64,000 nucleotides of DNA from Paragorgia papillata (lineage: Eukaryota; Cnidaria; Anthozoa; Scleralcyonacea; Coralliidae), in contig JAWNZC010000265.1 of assembly GCA_035771165.1 (NCBI GenBank), positions 2,444,001 to 2,508,000 of the forward strand. The letters run 5' to 3'. Under the pieces are notes generated by a model. The model worked only from the letters and a program-made list of their open reading frames with translations, ran no database searches and was not told where the DNA came from. A program made the position numbers and the translations under genes. This document shows positions 51,076 through 61,453 of this stretch, in pieces (positions within the stretch are counted from its first letter, which is position 1; each line of letters starts with the position of its first letter).

Positions 51076-51734
51076 CTATTTACTAGAGAGATGCAAAGCA
51101 TCATGGGGCGAGCCTTTAATTGTCTATTCAACAATAAAATGAGCAATATAAAGTAAATGGTTTGAACCTAGGATTAGTACATGTTTGTAAAAGTTGATTG
51201 TCTAGGTTAGTCAGTGTAGTCTTGAGAAAGACTGTTGTTGATGTTAGTGACTGATGTTTTGACAGCCTCAGTGGCAAATTACCACCGCTTAGTTCTAATT
51301 TGTGAATGTTTAAAGTGTTTTAAATTTTAAAAAACAAAATAAATTTCATGTTCAGGTTTTAATATTAAAATCGATTGGGTTTTTTTTTTCAGTAGTGTAC
51401 TGTGATATTTCATATTTGTATGATATATTATTTATTAAATAAACATGACTGTTTTTTAAAGCCTCCCCCCTTTTCTCCTTTTGTCATTTTCCGTTTAAGA
51501 GTAAAAAAATAATAAAGCCCCTCCAGTTTCTCCTCAGTCCCTCCTTTCAACAAATCTTGTGTATAAATCTCGTGTAAATCGTATCGTATCCGTCATGAAT
51601 CGAGAGGTAAACGAAGCTATGCGTTTGGAAAGAACGGGACAATCTAGTTTAGTGTTAGAGAGAACAGAAAGATGCCAGCCATAACAGCCATCGTTCGATG
51701 TTCGCGGAGTCGAAGACATCGCAGCCAGATCGCA
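51076..51734. other. No gene recognised
   Basis: AT-rich DNA; nothing supported. Confidence 0.4.
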
Positions 51735-52049
51735 GCTGTACACAGGGAGCCCATCTTGGCAGCGCGTGGGCACCCTGTGGCGGACTCAAAAGACGCGCGG
51801 GGGACTGTGGCACACTCGATCGTGGTGTGTTTAGGAAAATAATATTTTTTAAATATTTTTTAATATTTTTTCCTCTCCCTCCCCCCCCCCCCTTCCCCCC
51901 CCTTTCCCCCCGTTTTTTCCCTTTTTTCCGCCTTTTCCCCCGCTTCCGGTAACCGTTTTTCGTTTTTTTAAATCCCCTGCCACAGTCCCCCGCGCGTCTT
52001 TCAAGTCCACCACAGGGTGCCCACGCGCTGCCAAGATGGGCTCCCTGTG
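51735..52049. mobile_element. MITE, ~315 bp, with ACAGGGAGCCCATCTTGG ends
   Basis: ACAGGGAGCCCATCTTGGCA and its reverse complement bound the element. The arms extend about 85 bp through GACGCGCGGGGGACTGTGGC. The centre is a C/T-rich block. Confidence 0.75.
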
Positions 52050-52619
52050 AGCTGTATTGCCAAGCGGATTTGACAAATTCAATATTTTATTAATTTCTTC
52101 CCCTGGTGTTTGACTAGTCTACAATCTAAAACGAGGAACATCAGCCCACTCTGGGAAGAAAGTGTTTTGGTCAACTCAGTTTTAAACGTACTCATCGAAG
52201 ACCAACTGGCGAAACGAAAGAATATGGGATTGAAGGCTGTTGTTTTGAGAGACGATCACAACATGATAAATATTAGTTTATAGTATTATATTTTCGAATT
52301 TAAATGTGGTGTATTGCTGTTATTTGATTTGTCAAATTATATCAAACGTACGTTTATGGCAAACAGAGTGTACATTGTGAAATTCTTATTTTGTTGAATT
52401 TGTTTGAATTCTTTTCATTGTTTTGTATTAAAAAAGCCAATCAGAACGCTCATATTTCCAGAGATTCCCAGAGCCACTTCACGCATCAGCGCGTGGGTCT
52501 GGGTACGAGAATGTGAGCGATGCTTGACATGAAGTCCATGAACAACAGTCTTAATTCAGGTCGACCTCACTCCAAAATTAAGGATTAGCCTTAACTGTCA
52601 ACTCGCCTAGAATTAAGGA
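52050..52619. other. No gene recognised
   Basis: Unique sequence with AATTAAGGAT words near the following element; nothing coding is supported. Confidence 0.4.
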
Positions 52620-52621
52620 TA

Positions 52622-53422
52622 CAGTGAAACCTGAGTTTTGCGACTACCCCAGGTGCCACGTAAAAGTGGTCGTTAAGGACAGGTGGTCGTTCAGACAGGT
52701 AGTGATGTGACGTCATAGCAGCCATTTTGGCAGCGCCGCGACTCGTACTATCGTTCACTTCAGTTTTTGCACTGTGTTTTTGTTACGTTTCAGATTCAAT
52801 TTTTGCGCTGGTTTGGTCTTGTTAAAAGCTCTTGGCTTTATTTACGATCTTCCAGTAGTATTTTTTAGATGTGAACACTCATTTTTGTCACTTTTCTTTC
52901 CAAGTTAAAAAGCCGTTGTAAAATATACAAACTTGTCGCAGTAAACGATCGTCAAGATCAACTTGTCTAAAGTTAACAAATATCACTCATGGTTTTGGAT
53001 TGTTCAGTCATTGTATTAACTCTCAAACATCAACTAAAAAGTATTTGGCTTTGGCAGGAGAAATTCACACAGATTTTCATCAAATAATGCTCAAAAGAGA
53101 AGCAAAACAAGACTGAAATGCGGTAACACGGCAATTGAGCAACACTTCCGGTTTCTTGTTTTCACATGTGGTCGCATTCGCGTTTGTTTACTATGAAAAA
53201 ACGGGTATTTCTTTAACGTATTTCGGCAGTTTTACGTTGAGATGGTCGCTCATAACAGGTAAATATCTTGTTTGGGACACTAAAAAGCAGTCGCTGGTCG
53301 CGTAAGGCAGGTGGTCGCTCATTGCAGGTATATTTCAACTACAAATCGTCCGTGCCAGAAAAAGTGGTCGTATATGACAGGTGGGCGTAAAACATGGGGG
53401 TCGCAAAACTCAGGTTTCACTG
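52622..53422. mobile_element. TA-flanked pogo/Tigger-like non-autonomous element, 801 bp
   Basis: Termini CAGTGAAACCTGAGTTTTGC and its exact complement at the right, bounded by TA on both sides. Subterminal GTGGTCG and GACAGGTGG words are repeated at both ends, a common arrangement for transposase binding sites. CAGTG-type termini with TA duplications are typical of pogo/Tigger elements. No transposase inside. Confidence 0.75.
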
Positions 53423-53811
53423 TAATCCTTAATTTTAAGTTTCACAGATTCATCTGTACTGTACCCCTTCAGATATAGAGTTGGGTTGGGACATTCCTTT
53501 GAACGATATCCAGCTTTAAAATGGTTCGAACATACCTTCGTACTTAGCGTAACTTTGAAATCGCGACGGTTAAGCAGTCTCTCCCATTTACCAACATCTT
53601 TCTGGATTTTTGGGGAGTATAATAGAAGAATTCCAGCATGAGGAAGAACAACTTGCTTTTCTGGATATCTCCGATCGTTTGAACAACCTTCTCAAACTCA
53701 TTAACTTAATTCATGAGATAATCAATCAATCAGAAGCGCTGAATTGCACCACGTGAAGGGACTTGAAATACCAGGGAAGTACTGGGCAGAGGACTTGAAA
53801 TATTATATAAA

Positions 53812-53945
53812 GGCCTCCAATTCGGACAAGACCGGGGTTTTCAAGTACTCGGAATTCGTTCTAGTCCTCGGCTTCGCCTCGGACTGGAACGAATTCCTCG
53901 TACTTGAAAACCCGGTCTAGTCCTCATTGTCGGCCTTTACATATT
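53812..53945. mobile_element. MITE, ~134 bp
   Basis: The left arm AAGACCGGGGTTTTCAAGTA pairs with TACTTGAAAACCCGGTCT. CGAATTCGTTC..AGTCC pairs across a GCTTCGCCTCGG centre. GGCC-rich ends. Confidence 0.65.
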
Positions 53946-54345
53946 ACATAAATAAACTGCACAATGATCACCACAAGCCATTTCTATATACTTCGAAACT
54001 GTTTGTTTATAAATATTGATGAGATTTGACTACAAAATGCTTCGCAGCGATGAATCTTATGAATTATTTATATTCGCCTTCGAGTTTCAGAGTTTGTTTG
54101 CCCCCTAGCGATCCCATAAAGCATTGCGAAACCGCGCGGGGACTGGCAACCGGAAGGTACAGACAGCGCCGCATCGCCGCATTTGATTCCCTAGCTAGGG
54201 GGCTCGCCCCAATTACACAACTCAGTAAATACCAGACATTCAAAGGTCAATGCTGGTTTTCGTCTTTTATTTATCTTTAAGCACTTACCGGAGACTGTGC
54301 GTTACTCTGTTGGATCGTGGATTGTTAATCCCACTCCTGATCCCA
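53946..54345. other. No gene recognised
   Basis: Contains CCCTAGC...GCTAGGGGGC-type words and an open frame without recognisable similarity. It is upstream of the solo LTR. Confidence 0.4.
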
Positions 54346-54524
54346 TGTTATGTTTTTATGGTTGATTTTGATGTATATATAACAGCAGCTAGTTTTCCGT
54401 GCTTTGTTGAGCGTATGATAATAATGAGAGTGATTATCTATATTACAAATATGTTTGGCATGCTTATAGCGTGATTAATGATTAACTGACAGTAACTAGT
54501 AATGTCATAACTAATATCACTACA
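54346..54524 (-). repeat. Solo LTR of the gypsy family, 179 bp
   Basis: Matches the 3' LTR at 6716-6908 end to end (plus strand TGTTATG...ACTACA) apart from short indels. No internal region is attached. It ends 126 bp before the start codon of the duplicate gene copy. Confidence 0.85.
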
Positions 54525-54650
54525 GCACGATCATCTGCAACGCAGCTGTTTTCAACTGAAATTTAATCGTTTGTTTATCTTAATACGTCACAATATATCT
54601 CACCACTCAGTAACCTTTCGGGAACTTTATGACAACGGTCGGACTCTGCC

Positions 54651-55296
54651 ATGAAGAACGTTCTACTTTTTGTGCTGACTATATTGACACTTGTCAACTT
54701 GCTCGATTGTGCTTCAGTGAAAAGCAAAAATAAACCTTGTGGTTATGGAACAGCTGAATATGTTTTAATCATTGGTATTTATTATAATTTGAATCTGTAA
54801 TAACCATAGTGCTTAATAAGTGCTAAATGTAGAAACAGCCAGTGAAGTAGACTTGGATCAAGTCTGTCTCTCGAGGGGACGTCGAGCGCGCCGAGAGACA
54901 GACTTGATCCAAGTCTACCAGTGAAGATATACTAACCTGCCCTTACTCATGGGCAGGCTTGGACTGCATGGCTATTAACCGTGTTATTACTGAGGAACTT
55001 TTATACGGGGCAAAATAAGCCACGGCTTAAATAAGTCGCAAACAGCTCGTACCAAGCAAGTCCAAAATAAGCCAAATAATTGACGTTCGCGACTTAATTA
55101 AGCCACGGCAGTGTGTGCAAACATTACATCATGCACCAGTATGAGCAAATATTGAAACACTATATTTTACTGTTTTTCAGGCGTTGACGGTCTTGGTGGA
55201 TTCTACCTTCGCAACGCCACAAATGGACGTCCAGGATTTCGATCTTTCTTCGATCAAGGTTCTTTCACAACAAGCGGAAGATGTCACAATCCATCA
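54651..55296 (+). pseudogene. Duplicate exons 1 and 2 of the phosphodiesterase-like gene
   Basis: Exon 1 copy 54,651-54,775 and exon 2 copy 55,181-55,296, with splice signals preserved. Compared with the intact gene, exon 1 has one extra A in a run (five instead of four). The frame then meets TAA six codons later, just after the signal peptide. Exon 2 differs by Ala to Gly (TTSGRCHNPS). Exons 3-7 are not in the window; they may lie beyond 64,000. This is either a pseudogene or a homopolymer assembly error. Confidence 0.8.
54846..54920. mobile_element. Short perfect-stem hairpin element, ~73 bp
   Basis: GTAGACTTGGATCAAGTCTG and its complement form the stem, with CTCTCG/CGAGAG inside. It lies in intron 1 of the duplicate copy and is absent from the intact copy. 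Confidence 0.75.
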
Positions 55297-55879
55297 GTAA
55301 GTCAATCTAAATGCATGGCATTGCAGGCTTGCGCTATTTTACTTACTACAGTCTACACTCTTTCAAGTATCTGGGAATTCTCCCATGTGTAATGACATTT
55401 AGACTTCAGTAGAATCATAGATTAGAAATCGATTAATCTGGAATTGTGCAGAGGTTATCCTCTTTAAAGTGGCAGTACGACCGAAAATCGTTGACGATTT
55501 TTGCGGCTTAATCACTTCTTATGCTTAGGCGTTATACAAATATAAGAGTAAAAGCAACTTTAAGGTTGATTTGAGTGTATAAACATCGATTAAATGTCGT
55601 ATAATTTGGTAATAATTCCATGTCCTACATAACCCAAGTACTTCATGAAAGCCTTACCCCAACACACAACCTAACCTAAGGATGGCAATTCGTGTAAATA
55701 GGACATGGACGTATAACCTATAATTTGGCATAAAATCACTCCGCCATTGCGTTTTTGGAGTCCGCGAAATCAGTCAGCGGTACTACTTTGTGACGTCATC
55801 TACTCAACACAAACGCGTGATAAACCAGCCAAACTATAGAGAACGTCTTGTTGATTGTTATACCTGTTTTGTTAAAAAC

Positions 55880-56450
55880 GTCTTCACCTTCCGAGTCGAG
55901 TTCTAGAAACTCTGACAGCGAAAGCGGACATTGCTGGTATGGATGGGGTCAACAATGAAGTGTTTGACAACGATCTAGAGCCGCTGCTTGTAATGACTAT
56001 GTGAGGAAGAAGCGCACCAAGAGGAAGCGCGCATAAATTTTAATAGAATATGAAGGAGAATACAAGAGAACAACAAGAACAGCAGGAATTTTCATTTTTC
56101 AAGACGTTTTATTAAACCGTGAAGTCCCAGTGCAATCATGGTACGTAGTTATTAAAATTTTATTGAGAGAATCATCGGTTGTGTAGTTTCCAAAACAAGC
56201 GAATGTTTTTCTAGGTGTATTGAAGTGTTCGTGTTGCCCTCTTGAAGGTGTCGTTGCTGTTGTGAGATTGGAGCCGTGCCGGGAAAAACTAACAGTGCTT
56301 TGGACGATAAGGAGAATCAAACTCGCTGTATTACCGAATACCCAGGATTCAACGTCGTTTGTTTACTACGCATTTTATTGTTATGAGCCACAGATATATT
56401 TTACACACGGCGTTCGACGTCCAACGCAGACCTGATTACATTTCTAAAGC
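55880..56450 (+). pseudogene. P2X7-C-like Cys-rich domain relic in the outer element
   Basis: Plus-strand pieces: an acidic-serine stretch SPSESSSRNSDSESG, then MDGVNNEVFDNDLEPLLVM. After frame changes come KCSCC and CRCCCEIGAVPGKTNSALDD, CITEYPGFNVVCLLRILLLY. A cysteine cluster, 'CCxEI.AV', and 'CIT.hPGF..VCL' are the hallmarks of the cytosolic zinc-binding C-terminal domain of P2X7-like proteins, which occurs alone in many invertebrate proteins. At least two frame changes make it non-functional. The assignment rests on motif memory. Confidence 0.4.
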
Positions 56451-56903
56451 ATCAATGCGTTGACTCCCTCTGTGACTCTGTTGTCGTATTTACATGTAAC
56501 ATCTAGAATATAATTGATAAAATCTAAATACGTCATTGTCACCATACTGTGTATGCATTTACATGTAGCTGAACCATATCATAGTATTCCAATAGTTGTA
56601 TTTTATTATAATATATCATGAATATATGTAACATTTTTATCTGTTTATATACTGTCTACGAACTGCTCGGCCCATTTATTTGTATCTGAATAGTACTGCC
56701 GTCTTTCTACTTAAACTATTCTTTGTTTTGAGTAACTGGGCCTTCTTCAGGCATTTGTTTTCTCTTTCGATTTCCAGTAGACTACCCTAAAATTAAAATA
56801 TACTGGTTGAGTGGTTGTCAAAACAAACTACATATGCATTATATTGTTATTGAATACTGTCATAGTGTCATTTTACAGCGGCGGCGCGCAGAAGTACTGA
56901 CTA

Positions 56904-57020
56904 CTCAAATCAGTAGAGCGAGACATGGATGATTTTTTTATCGCTTCCGAAGCGACAGTTTTTTTGACCGCGGATCAATTTCAAAGCAATCACGTGGTGT
57001 AATCCCATGTACCTCGTGAT
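56904..57020. repeat. Left 117-bp terminal inverted repeat
   Basis: Pairs with 61,204-61,320 at 115 of 117 positions. It contains a GCTTCCGAAGC word (changed by one base at the right end) and a CACGTGGTG word. Confidence 0.95.
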
Positions 57021-57109
57021 ATAATTTGTCTCTTGGTTCACATGCGACTCTGTGCTCGCGTCATCGTGTTCTAATATTCGCTGAGAAGGTTCTGTGTATT
57101 AAATTATCA

Positions 57110-57760
57110 ATGGCTTCTGTTTATCAACTAAAGATTAAATACGACAAAGAAAAATATGGTGTGGTATTCATAGATTTACAAGAAGCAACACATTTTTCCC
57201 GCAATATGTTACTGGAAAAAGTTCGATCGGTTACTTCCCGCTTTAATGATGTAAAGCAAGAAGACCTTAAAATACAATACTTAGACGACGAAAAAAACTT
57301 CGTTAATCTCGGCAACAACGATGCGTCTATTAGTGAACTCTTTCGATGCGCAATTCCTGTGGAAAATGCAGATTTCAGCAGAATTACAGTACAGATCGAA
57401 GAGTCCAGTTCCCCTCTACCAACAGGCGCACTCGCACACTCTTCGAAAGGCTGGCATCGAAAGAGAAATTGCGATCGTCCTCGGTTAAGTCCATCTAGTA
57501 TGCCCAGTTCTTCCAAGGCCTCCAAGGAACAGAGGAATTCCAGCTCTGGGCGCCAAAGTTTGGTCTTTCATACACCCGCGTCACTCGTTCCAGTGAAAAA
57601 TGTTCTCCCACAAAGTCGATCCTACGATTGCGGCAATATTTCCGCAACATGTGCTCCAGTTTTCACATCTCCACTTGAAAGGTTTTTAGAAGGGCAGAAA
57701 CTAAAGTTACTTGGTCTTGAAGCGGAATGTACGAAGCTTACTGAACGCATAGAAAGTTAG
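57110..57760 (+). CDS. Transposon accessory protein, N-terminal frame: PB1 domain (216 aa)
   Basis: The first ATG after the left TIR in a long frame gives MASVYQLKIKYDKEKYG. Residues 5-100 have the PB1 layout: a basic first strand (LKIKYDKEK), then an acidic OPCA-like loop (IQYLDDEKNFVNLGNND, then ASISELFRCA). PB1 domains pair head-to-tail, basic face to acidic face, and this one has both. Residues 105-170 are Ser/Pro-rich and look disordered. A short helix rich in Leu and Glu ends the frame (ERFLEGQKLKLLGLEAE-like; nt 57,675-57,757). The TAG at 57,758 overlaps the next frame (open from 57,753), so the two may form one protein via a +1 shift, or be separated by one mutation. Function unknown. 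Confidence 0.7.
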   Translation: MASVYQLKIKYDKEKYGVVFIDLQEATHFSRNMLLEKVRSVTSRFNDVKQEDLKIQYLDDEKNFVNLGNNDASISELFRCAIPVENADFSRITVQIEESSSPLPTGALAHSSKGWHRKRNCDRPRLSPSSMPSSSKASKEQRNSSSGRQSLVFHTPASLVPVKNVLPQSRSYDCGNISATCAPVFTSPLERFLEGQKLKLLGLEAECTKLTERIES

Positions 57761-58703
57761 TTATCCGGTGACAAGTACTGTCTCCCAACCAGCGAAAGTT
57801 GGCCCAATGTGTGGTAATTGTCATAGGCATGAAAAACATAACAAATTAAACTGTCCTTATGATGCCTGTGAATCAGCTTTTCACTGCGGTGCCATAAATA
57901 AACATCCAGGAGAAAAATTACAACTGAAGGAATATGAGAAGAAACGTCGGGATTTAAGAAAGGAAATGTCGTCACTTCAAAACGAACTCGCGGTTAAACA
58001 GGCAACAACAAAATCTATCCAACAACGCTACGTGTACCAGGTACGTCGTCATCTGATAGAAAGTGACCCAGATAGATACATACATATTGGTGACAACGGG
58101 CAGCGCGTAGAAAATTGGTTTCAACTCAATCAAGATGCAAAAAAACTTGAAGTCTTGTTGAAGGGAAAACTTCCATCAGCGCAAACTGACGTGCAAGGAC
58201 TGCTTGCCAAGACCAACGTAACTGACTTGCAGCCAGATTCTTGTCGTATTAACAAGACAGGGAAAACGTCCGTTAGAAATCCGTACAAAAAGCTTTGGGA
58301 GGACAGAGGAGTTAACTGGCCAAACGCAGCGCCAAATCCGTACGATATGCCTGAGAGTAATTGGCCAGATTATGGTGTGTGTGATGACGACGAGGATTAC
58401 CAACTCGCATTGGGAATTCAGGAAAGTCTTAAAGCTTCGAAAGATGACGACATCGATTATATCCCACCCATGCAATCAAGTTGTAAACATGTTTCTGCAG
58501 AAGATCTGCAATGCAATAAAGAAAGAATGCCTGATAGTTATACGTCTTCTAGTTCTGCAACAGCTACGAAGCCGAAGGTTAGTCATCAAGAGTGTAATAA
58601 TGCAGCATCAACATCATCCTCAAACACGCTTTCCAATAAGGAAGTATTTGATGGACTTGATGCGTTAGCTGAGGCTTGTAAAACTGTTTCTGATGGATTT
58701 TAA
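57753..58703 (+). CDS. Transposon accessory protein, C-terminal frame: Cys/His cluster, coiled coil, UIM-like motif
   Basis: Open from 57,753, overlapping the previous frame's stop; the first possible near-cognate start (GTG) is at 57,768 and there is no early ATG. It begins with a Cys/His cluster (MCGNCHRHEKHNKLNCPYDA, then CESAFHCG), likely zinc-binding. A charged coiled coil follows (LKEYEKKRRDLRKEMSSLQN). A helical region with ESDPDRYIHIGDNGQRVENW comes next, then an acidic motif DEDYQLALGIQESLKAS. In that motif LALxxxxSL preceded by acids has the spacing of ubiquitin-interacting motifs. The end is Ser-rich. With the preceding PB1 frame the order PB1, zinc, coil, ubiquitin-binding recalls p62-type adaptors; this comparison is inference. 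Lack of a good start supports fusion to the upstream frame. Confidence 0.65.
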   Translation, partial: KVSYPVTSTVSQPAKVGPMCGNCHRHEKHNKLNCPYDACESAFHCGAINKHPGEKLQLKEYEKKRRDLRKEMSSLQNELAVKQATTKSIQQRYVYQVRRHLIESDPDRYIHIGDNGQRVENWFQLNQDAKKLEVLLKGKLPSAQTDVQGLLAKTNVTDLQPDSCRINKTGKTSVRNPYKKLWEDRGVNWPNAAPNPYDMPESNWPDYGVCDDDEDYQLALGIQESLKASKDDDIDYIPPMQSSCKHVSAEDLQCNKERMPDSYTSSSSATATKPKVSHQECNNAASTSSSNTLSNKEVFDGLDALAEACKTVSDGF

Positions 58704-60050
58704 TTTAATTCAAAGAGAAACTATAACCATTTACTCCGTTGTCAGCTCAGTTGACTTAATTCGAAGATTGTTTACATTGTTCAGTTTAACTTATGTTATA
58801 CTATCGATATTGACCTAGTTTATATTTCAATCATGGTCTACCGCCACTACATTATACCATTTATAAATATACACGAGTTGCAGACATATAAACAAATAAA
58901 GGCCACCGCCTTGAATGAGTTCAACTTTGCTACTTACATCGTAAATAACCACACTTCCAGTATTTTCAAGCATGCATGTTTTTACAGTAATACTACATGT
59001 ACATGGATTTTACAAAATCAGTGACTATAAAACGAGTTCGTCTGAACTATAAATTTATGCGTCTATAATTCAGTTATTTTGATAAAGTTGATGTTTAAAA
59101 TTATCAGGGCCAGCTCTTAGAAGGTTAAGTTTGTATTGACATTTACATGTAATATTGGGATTGTATACTTGTACCTACTTACCGTTTAGTCCATCTTCTG
59201 TAAAATCTTTTGAATAAAGTTTATCGTTGCTATTTATATTGCTTTCATTATACTGCTAGTTCCGGATGACCGCGCCGCGTGCCGTTTTTGACAGTTGTTT
59301 ACGATCTTCACATGCGCTGAATATGCGTTGACAAACGTTGCCAGGAAAGTACTATAGTACTAAAGAATTGTAAAGTTTGGCGTTTAAATTCTTTTACTTC
59401 AATTAAAAACGCGTATTTTCGTCAATTTATTTATTACTGGATAAATAATTCAAAAATATCAAACTTACAGTATTAACATATTTATATACGGGCCGACATA
59501 AACAACCAAGTCAAGACCAGACGCCCAAATATTAAAATACACCTTTTCAGTGATATATTAAAGGCCTGCGCTAAACGTCGCACAATAGACGAATTTAATT
59601 CAGACGAATTTAATTCGAATTAACATCGTCGGTAATGCGACGTCGAGTTACTGTAAACGTCGAATTTCAGTCGAATTTAATTGTTTTTACTTGAACTCGG
59701 AGCCTGAAAAATGACTTCAGACAGAAGAGAAACATTACATGTAATATTAAATTTGACGCGATGATAATTCGTCTTGAACTCGAACACGCATTATCGTCGC
59801 ATATTTATCCGTCTCACTCAGACGAATTTAATTGCTGAGACGAATTAAATTCGTGTGTCGAATTTAATCGAGTTATACGTCCCAGTTTCGTTGAATAAAA
59901 TTCAAACAATTAAATTCGTCTGAATTAAATTCGACTATTGTGCGAGGCCTAAATCTAAATTTAACCAGATTTGACATTGTGTGAAGTATGATAGATTACA
60001 TTAGGAAGCCAAAAAACTCAACTGGAAAGAAACTTATATTCAAATTGTTT
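58704..60050. other. Spacer between the convergent genes of the inner element
   Basis: Contains AATAAA words at 58,894 and 59,211 that could end the accessory transcript, and the palindromic insertion at 59,569-59,949. No gene recognised. Confidence 0.55.
59569..59949. mobile_element. Palindromic MITE with many GACGAATTTAATTC words
   Basis: AGGCCTGCGC...CACAATAGACGAATTTAATT on the left pairs with the complement of GACTATTGTGCGAGGCCT on the right. CAGACGAATTTAATT and its complement occur at least six times. Probably a third-level insertion; the target duplication is unclear. Confidence 0.65.
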
Positions 60051-61127
60051 CTAAATTGCTAGATAATCAACATGTCTGAAAAATCCAGCACAGTCATTCA
60101 CAGTAAGTTCTTCTAAGCATTTATACACTCCTTCGTGAACATTTCTGGCAAATGCCTCACGACTTTCCTCTTTAAGCGCAATTTTCTTAAGTTTGTTGAA
60201 AGCCAATTCAATAGGATTTAATTCAGGACTGTATGTAGGTAAATAGATAACTTCGATCCCTATATTATCCAACCACTCTCCGAGTGCGTAACCACCTTTG
60301 CTATGATGCGTTGGACAATTGTCAAGTATTATGTAATCGCCATACTCTAGAATTGGTCGACCATTGGGCATGAAATTTTGGCCAGCTTCGCCAAAGAAGT
60401 TCAAAAATTTTAGCGTGTCACTGGCACCATCTTCGGTATTGGCGTACAGCAGTCCCTGAAGTCCTATCAGCATGTTAAGAGTGACATTGGGGCTGTTAAG
60501 ATGCCTTCCAATCTCAACACATGGAGTATTTATAAGAGAATGTCCATAGTTGGGTTTTCCAACGCCTGGAAGAGCAAATCCTGCTTCATCAAAATATTTA
60601 AGCCTGTGTGGATCAATATTGCCAACATAATTCAAGAAATCCTGGCAATAGTCCACATTTTCGGGTGTAAATTTTTCGTACTTAAAACTTGCCATTCTTT
60701 TCCATGTCCATTTTCCATCAGAAAGGTTTGTTCTAACTGCACGGCCAATGGCAGATACGGATGTACCCGCAGGGATGTCGCAATTTTCATTTACGGCATC
60801 AAGAATTTTTAGATACGGCATTGAAGGTTTGGCAGTTTTTAACGCTTCTATAAAATCTAAGTCTTGTGGTTTAAAATGGATTGGATTGTTTCCCCCTTTC
60901 CATTGCGGATCAATCGTTCCTTCTTCACAACAACGCTTCCAAAGTTTTGAGACACAGGACCTGCTCAGTTTAAAATGATTGGCCACAGCAGACATTGAGC
61001 CAGGGAAAAATCCTGTAAGAACATCTCCACCATTCCAAACAATGTGGTCAATTACTAGACATCGTAAAGAACTCTCATTTGCGCGTCCCGAAACAAGAGT
61101 TCTACCTTTATTGGACACATGACTCAT
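60051..61127 (-). CDS. IS630/Tc1-mariner superfamily transposase (358 aa), DD37E
   Basis: Intact frame, ATG at 61,127 (MSHVSNKGRTLVSGRANESS). An upstream ATG at 61,217 lies inside the TIR and is less likely. The N-terminal third is a paired-like helix-turn-helix (SMSAVANHFKLSRSCVSKLW). Catalytic triad: Asp in LKYFDEAGFALPG, Asp in YIILDNCPTHHSKGG and Glu in YLPTYSPELNPIELAFNKLK. The spacing between the second Asp and the Glu is 37 residues. Length fits the family (330-370). It would cut at the 117-bp TIRs and reinsert at TA. No frame damage seen, so it may be active. Transcription runs away from the right TIR. Confidence 0.9.
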   Translation of the reverse strand: MSHVSNKGRTLVSGRANESSLRCLVIDHIVWNGGDVLTGFFPGSMSAVANHFKLSRSCVSKLWKRCCEEGTIDPQWKGGNNPIHFKPQDLDFIEALKTAKPSMPYLKILDAVNENCDIPAGTSVSAIGRAVRTNLSDGKWTWKRMASFKYEKFTPENVDYCQDFLNYVGNIDPHRLKYFDEAGFALPGVGKPNYGHSLINTPCVEIGRHLNSPNVTLNMLIGLQGLLYANTEDGASDTLKFLNFFGEAGQNFMPNGRPILEYGDYIILDNCPTHHSKGGYALGEWLDNIGIEVIYLPTYSPELNPIELAFNKLKKIALKEESREAFARNVHEGVYKCLEELTVNDCAGFFRHVDYLAI

Positions 61128-61203
61128 TTGAATAAATACTGTATTAAATTCTAATCGCGAAAAGATGACTCGACAAATACAACCCAAACAACCAAGAATG
61201 TTA

Positions 61204-61320
61204 ATCACGAGGTACATGAGATTACACCACGTGATTGCTTTGAAATTGATCCGCGGTCAAAAAAACTGTCGCTTCGGATGCGATAAAAAAATCATCCATG
61301 TCTCGCTCTACTGATTTGAG
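61204..61320. repeat. Right 117-bp terminal inverted repeat
   Basis: Reverse complement of 56,904-57,020 with two differences. The transposase leader begins within or just inside it. Confidence 0.95.
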
Positions 61321-61453
61321 TAGGATTTACGTGTGAAACTGCAATGTATTCTCTTGCATCTGTACATTCTTGTACGGTACGAGTTTCTTCATTCGGCGTA
61401 ACTGTTTATTACATGTTATGATGTTCAGGAAAAATTGAGATTTACCTTTTACA

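Larger units (their letters stand above)
56904..61320. mobile_element. Inner TA-flanked IS630/Tc1-type transposon with accessory genes, 4,417 bp
   Basis: TA at 56,902-56,903 and 61,321-61,322. Terminal inverted repeats of 117 bp (56,904-57,020 and 61,204-61,320) begin CTCAAATCAGTAGAGCGAGA and differ at only 2 positions. The transposase reads leftward from the right end. Two accessory frames read rightward from the left end, so transcription is convergent. A 380-bp palindromic insertion (59,569-59,949) lies between them. Near-identical TIRs and an intact transposase point to recent activity. The 4.4-kb length and extra genes are unusual, since Tc1/mariner elements normally carry a transposase only. 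Confidence 0.9.

Noticed and set aside
51698..52082. Pro/Phe-rich and Lys/Gly-rich frames
   Set aside because: They come from the C/T-rich centre of a MITE read in both directions.
60501..60978. Plus-strand frames opposite the transposase
   Set aside because: They are antisense shadows of the intact minus-strand DD37E transposase.
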